Shown in pieces: positions 32,299 through 34,452 of a DNA stretch of 34,452 bases. A program made the translations under genes and the position numbers. The notes beneath the pieces were generated by a model. The model was not told the origin of the DNA, searched no databases, and worked only from the letters and a program-made list of their open reading frames with translations. The stretch is taken from the NCBI GenBank assembly GCA_947625255.1, contig CANQNT010000038.1, positions 1 to 34,452 of the forward strand. Reading direction: 5' to 3'. Origin of the DNA: an uncultured Acetatifactor sp. Its GTDB lineage: Bacteria; Bacillota; Clostridia; Lachnospirales; Lachnospiraceae. Position 1 is the stretch's first letter. The number at the start of each line of letters is the position of its first letter.

Positions 32299-32339
32299 GG
32301 GAACTGATAATCAAAATTTATAAGGGAAAGGGACACATC

Positions 32340-32789
32340 ATGAACAAGTACATTTTAGAGTTAAGAGAAGGGATTCCCGCTCTGGTGAAGGAAACGGAGA
32401 TTGCGTGTAACGGTAATTTAACTTCTCCGGACAAGATCGTGGAAATGATCAACAATATTCTGCATCTCGAAAGGATGGCAGAAGAGTATGTCTATGTGAT
32501 TGGCTTTAATAGTCAGATGAGACCGATTGCAATTTTCGAAGTCTCTCATGGTGTTGTGAATGCCTGCTGGATGAGCCAAAGGGAAATCATGATTCGGTTG
32601 CTATTATGTGGTGCTGTTGGGTTTGTCACCGTTCATAATCACCCAGGTGGCACAGCCTTACCTTCTTCTCTTGACGAAAATGCTTGGGAAAAGATACGGA
32701 AAGCGGGAGAATTGATAGGGATAAAGAATCAGGACAATCTCATCGTGTTTAATGGTGGGTACTACAGTGACAAAGAAAATCGTAGATGA
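32340..32789 (+). CDS. RadC-like JAB/MPN-domain protein
   Basis: 149 residues. ATG at 32340 after AAGGGAAAGGGAC. The metal site is clear: V-T-V-H-N-H-P-G-G-T-A-L-P-S-S-L-D (H, H and D of the JAMM signature), followed by A-G-E-L-I-G-I. Length matches the single-domain phage/plasmid RadC proteins. The biochemical role of such proteins is not settled; DNA-repair or anti-defence roles have been suggested. Confidence 0.88.
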   Translation: MNKYILELREGIPALVKETEIACNGNLTSPDKIVEMINNILHLERMAEEYVYVIGFNSQMRPIAIFEVSHGVVNACWMSQREIMIRLLLCGAVGFVTVHNHPGGTALPSSLDENAWEKIRKAGELIGIKNQDNLIVFNGGYYSDKENRR

Positions 32790-32804
32790 AAGGAGCGTAT
32801 AAAA

Positions 32805-33068
32805 ATGGCGGGAATTGCAACCAAAGAACAGGAAAGGAAAGCACTGGAACAGATCAAGAAAATCGTGGCAGGATTAGGTGAGGACAGCTACGTTGCGGCG
32901 GCCGAAATGTTTTGTGCTGCCATAAAAGAACTGGCGAGCAAGCCTGAGAATCTGGACAATTTAGAGTGTTATCTAACTCATCATTTTGATTGGTGGATGC
33001 AGAAGATGGCGGGAACACCGCTGGATCTGGCAACTGAAATGCACCAGTTCGCTATTATGGAACTCTAA
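32805..33068 (+). CDS. 87-residue conserved accessory protein
   Basis: ATG at 32805 after AAAGGAGCG. Reads A-T-K-E-Q-E-R-K-A-L-E-Q-I-K-K-I-V-A-G-L-G-E-D-S-Y-V, a helical protein with an aromatic C-terminal half. I recall the N-terminal block from Clostridia mobile elements. Function unknown. Confidence 0.72.
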   Translation: MAGIATKEQERKALEQIKKIVAGLGEDSYVAAAEMFCAAIKELASKPENLDNLECYLTHHFDWWMQKMAGTPLDLATEMHQFAIMEL

Positions 33069-33087
33069 TGAAGAAAGGAGAATGGAA

Positions 33088-33795
33088 ATGATCTACGCGA
33101 GACAGTGCGATCCAAGATATCAGGAGAGCCCGATCTTTTCACCTAATTGTTTCCCGGATAACATTGCGGTTTTCGGAAATAGAGACTACTGGGAACACAT
33201 ACCAGAGGTTGTTAAAAGAGTTTATGAAGTTCTGGAAGAGGAAGATCTGGATGATGCCATTTGCGACATCACGAAGCACCGCGGCGGATATTGGTGTGAC
33301 TATTATAAGAATGTGACGGAAGTGATCAACGATCTGCTGCCGTCCGAGAATGGAAAGTATAGCAACAGGGATATCCACGCTATCAAAATGTATGTCAATA
33401 GATATCCTGAAAGCAGAGGTTTCGAGAAAGAAAATATCCTCTGTTCCGTGCTTGGAATCGTCACTAAGAAGGTATGGAAACACAAGACTATCAGCGGAAC
33501 CATGCAGTGCGAATGGAATGAAGTGTACTATCCTGCGGATGAGTGGAGCGATAAAGATCTGCGGGATTTTGAAGTGATGTATTTTGATTACGGTTCTGAG
33601 TGGTGTATCTATAATGGAGACGATGAGCCTGAGACGCCAGAAGATATTGATGGTTCTTGGCTGTATTGTTGTTCGTTGACAGAGGACGGAATAAGAAGGG
33701 AAATCGCCGAGTTCTGCGAGGCCCCGGAAAGTGAAGTGGTTATGTACAGGTATGCGGGTGAACGGCGTCAGGATGTATACGAACTGGCAAGTTAA
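33088..33795 (+). CDS. 235-residue unknown protein
   Basis: ATG at 33088, eight nt after AAAGGAG; an ATG six nt upstream is too close. Acidic, rich in W, Y and C (G-G-Y-W-C-D-Y-Y-K-N, D-G-S-W-L-Y-C-C). The end reads E-A-P-E-S-E-V-V-M-Y-R-Y-A-G-E-R-R. The predicted fold is mixed. Not recognised. Confidence 0.7.
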   Translation: MIYARQCDPRYQESPIFSPNCFPDNIAVFGNRDYWEHIPEVVKRVYEVLEEEDLDDAICDITKHRGGYWCDYYKNVTEVINDLLPSENGKYSNRDIHAIKMYVNRYPESRGFEKENILCSVLGIVTKKVWKHKTISGTMQCEWNEVYYPADEWSDKDLRDFEVMYFDYGSEWCIYNGDDEPETPEDIDGSWLYCCSLTEDGIRREIAEFCEAPESEVVMYRYAGERRQDVYELAS

Positions 33796-33811
33796 AGGAG
33801 CGTGATTAAAA

Positions 33812-34063
33812 ATGAGAAAATGGATTTATGTGAATGAAGAAGGCGGGAACACCGCAATGATTGAGGAAGTAATGGTATACCCGTATAAGGGGGCAAAAAA
33901 AAAGCAAAAGGCTTTTAAAGTCACTGCAATGAGTACATATGAGCAAAATTTTATCTATCATGTTTCAGTGTTTGATGATTTGTCAGCCGCGGAGGATGAC
34001 TTAGCAAGTCTGTGTTTTGATGCGGAAATGGAAATAAAGAGGGGTGTAGGATGCGAGTATTAG
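33812..34063 (+). CDS. 83-residue unknown protein
   Basis: ATG at 33812 after AAAGGAGCG. Beta-rich with V-Y-P-Y-K-G-A-K-K-K. A stretch of nine A at about 33895-33903 and a run of five G precede K-K-Q-K and stay in frame. Overlaps the next gene by 13 nt. Confidence 0.65.
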   Translation: MRKWIYVNEEGGNTAMIEEVMVYPYKGAKKKQKAFKVTAMSTYEQNFIYHVSVFDDLSAAEDDLASLCFDAEMEIKRGVGCEY

Positions 34064-34434
34064 AAGAGGCACAGACGCCGGACGGTGTTGATATCCAGTT
34101 GGAGGATTGGACTGATGTTTATAGTGATGTATATATAATTGGTGCTTATCCGATTGCACAGAGGACGGGTAAATTTGGATGGGTACAAGGAGGGCAAAAA
34201 TTCAGACTTAGTATTAGTACGAATAGGTATAAAGAATACTCTCACGATGACCTTGTTCGGGATTATAAAGCACTGAAATCCGGTGAAAAGAGATTGGAAG
34301 ATCTGGCAGAGCATTTTTGGAACGGAAAGAGAGATATGTGGTATCTGGGAATGAATGTGCCACGGGGTGATGATTATATAGGCTCTCGGAATCTTGAGCC
34401 TGCCGACCAGATTCATCGGTCGGATGAACCTTGA
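34051..34434 (+). CDS. 127-residue unknown protein
   Basis: ATG at 34051 with GGGGTGTAGG upstream, overlapping the previous gene. Alternating beta-type and polar sequence (D-V-Y-I-I-G-A-Y-P-I-A-Q-R-T-G-K-F-G-W). It ends close to the window edge with its own stop. Not recognised. Confidence 0.68.
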   Translation: MRVLEEAQTPDGVDIQLEDWTDVYSDVYIIGAYPIAQRTGKFGWVQGGQKFRLSISTNRYKEYSHDDLVRDYKALKSGEKRLEDLAEHFWNGKRDMWYLGMNVPRGDDYIGSRNLEPADQIHRSDEP

Positions 34435-34452
34435 AAAGTAGATATTGTCCAG

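Larger units (their letters stand above)
27015..33703 (+). repeat. AAGGGAAA dispersed motif, 17 copies
   Basis: Exact copies start at 27015, 27766, 27943, 27988, 28003, 28023, 28363, 28399, 28651, 29195, 30013, 30278, 31195, 31357, 32322, 32579 and 33696. Most read YAAGGGAAAY-like. They fall in spacers and in different codon frames and only on the plus strand. The left arm has about two copies, both on its own coding (minus) strand. Confidence 0.75.

Noticed and set aside
32138..32323. 61-codon plus-strand frame
   Set aside because: No ribosome binding site; it runs through two hairpins of the spacer.

Overview
The window reads as part of a large tailed double-stranded DNA phage (Caudoviricetes) of a Firmicutes host, most likely an anaerobic Clostridia-type gut bacterium. 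The reasons are strong AGGAGG-type ribosome binding sites on nearly every gene, a perfect Gram-positive LexA (SOS) box, a phage head module, six phage-borne tRNA genes and about 42% GC. No tail, lysis or integrase gene is in view.

Left arm (about 1-23.1 kb, all minus strand). Read in transcription order, from right to left: a BRO/KilAC-type antirepressor, an SF2-type helicase-like ATPase, a run of small conserved phage proteins, and an 842-residue protein with the D-x-D-x-D signature of two-barrel (YonO/QDE-1-like) RNA polymerases. Next come a tRNA cluster (Asp, Asn, Glu, Met), a metallophosphoesterase, an HU-like protein and tRNA-Gly and tRNA-Tyr. The head module follows: probable small terminase, large terminase, portal, a protease-scaffold fusion, a putative decoration protein, the major capsid protein, and three or four connector or completion proteins. 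Three head genes are interrupted by five group I introns of two related types (A1, A2, A3 and B1, T). In the last connector gene, three introns fall within 24 nt of coding sequence and leave exons of about 13 and 10 nt. The large terminase also needs a -1 frameshift at a GGGG run.

Centre (about 23.1-25.8 kb). This is an A/T-rich region of nearly 2 kb without convincing genes, at the point where transcription switches strand. It holds an exact 10-bp phased repeat, seven copies of an AATAATTYAGATACAG iteron flanked by diverged direct repeats, and further short repeat families, so it is the best replication-origin candidate. To its right a small ribbon-helix-helix-like protein (minus strand) faces a near-consensus sigma-A promoter (plus strand). 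Both divergent promoter regions carry the same ATCGAGTACCC box. The plus-strand leader that follows is rich in hairpins and contains a tRNA-like fold without an anticodon arm.

Right arm (about 25.8-34.4 kb, all plus strand). This is a string of short, tightly packed, mostly unknown accessory or early genes, with recognisable promoters and terminators. It includes a ParB-like protein split by a -1 frameshift at a GGGG run and a RadC/JAB-like protein. The octamer AAGGGAAA occurs 17 times here on the plus strand only, in coding and non-coding positions and in several frames.

Inferred working plan: divergent transcription from the central control region, with host-type promoters driving the right arm. 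The phage RNA polymerase is encoded upstream of the head genes and may transcribe them or other late genes. Statements about resemblance to families rest on recalled motifs, not on a database search.
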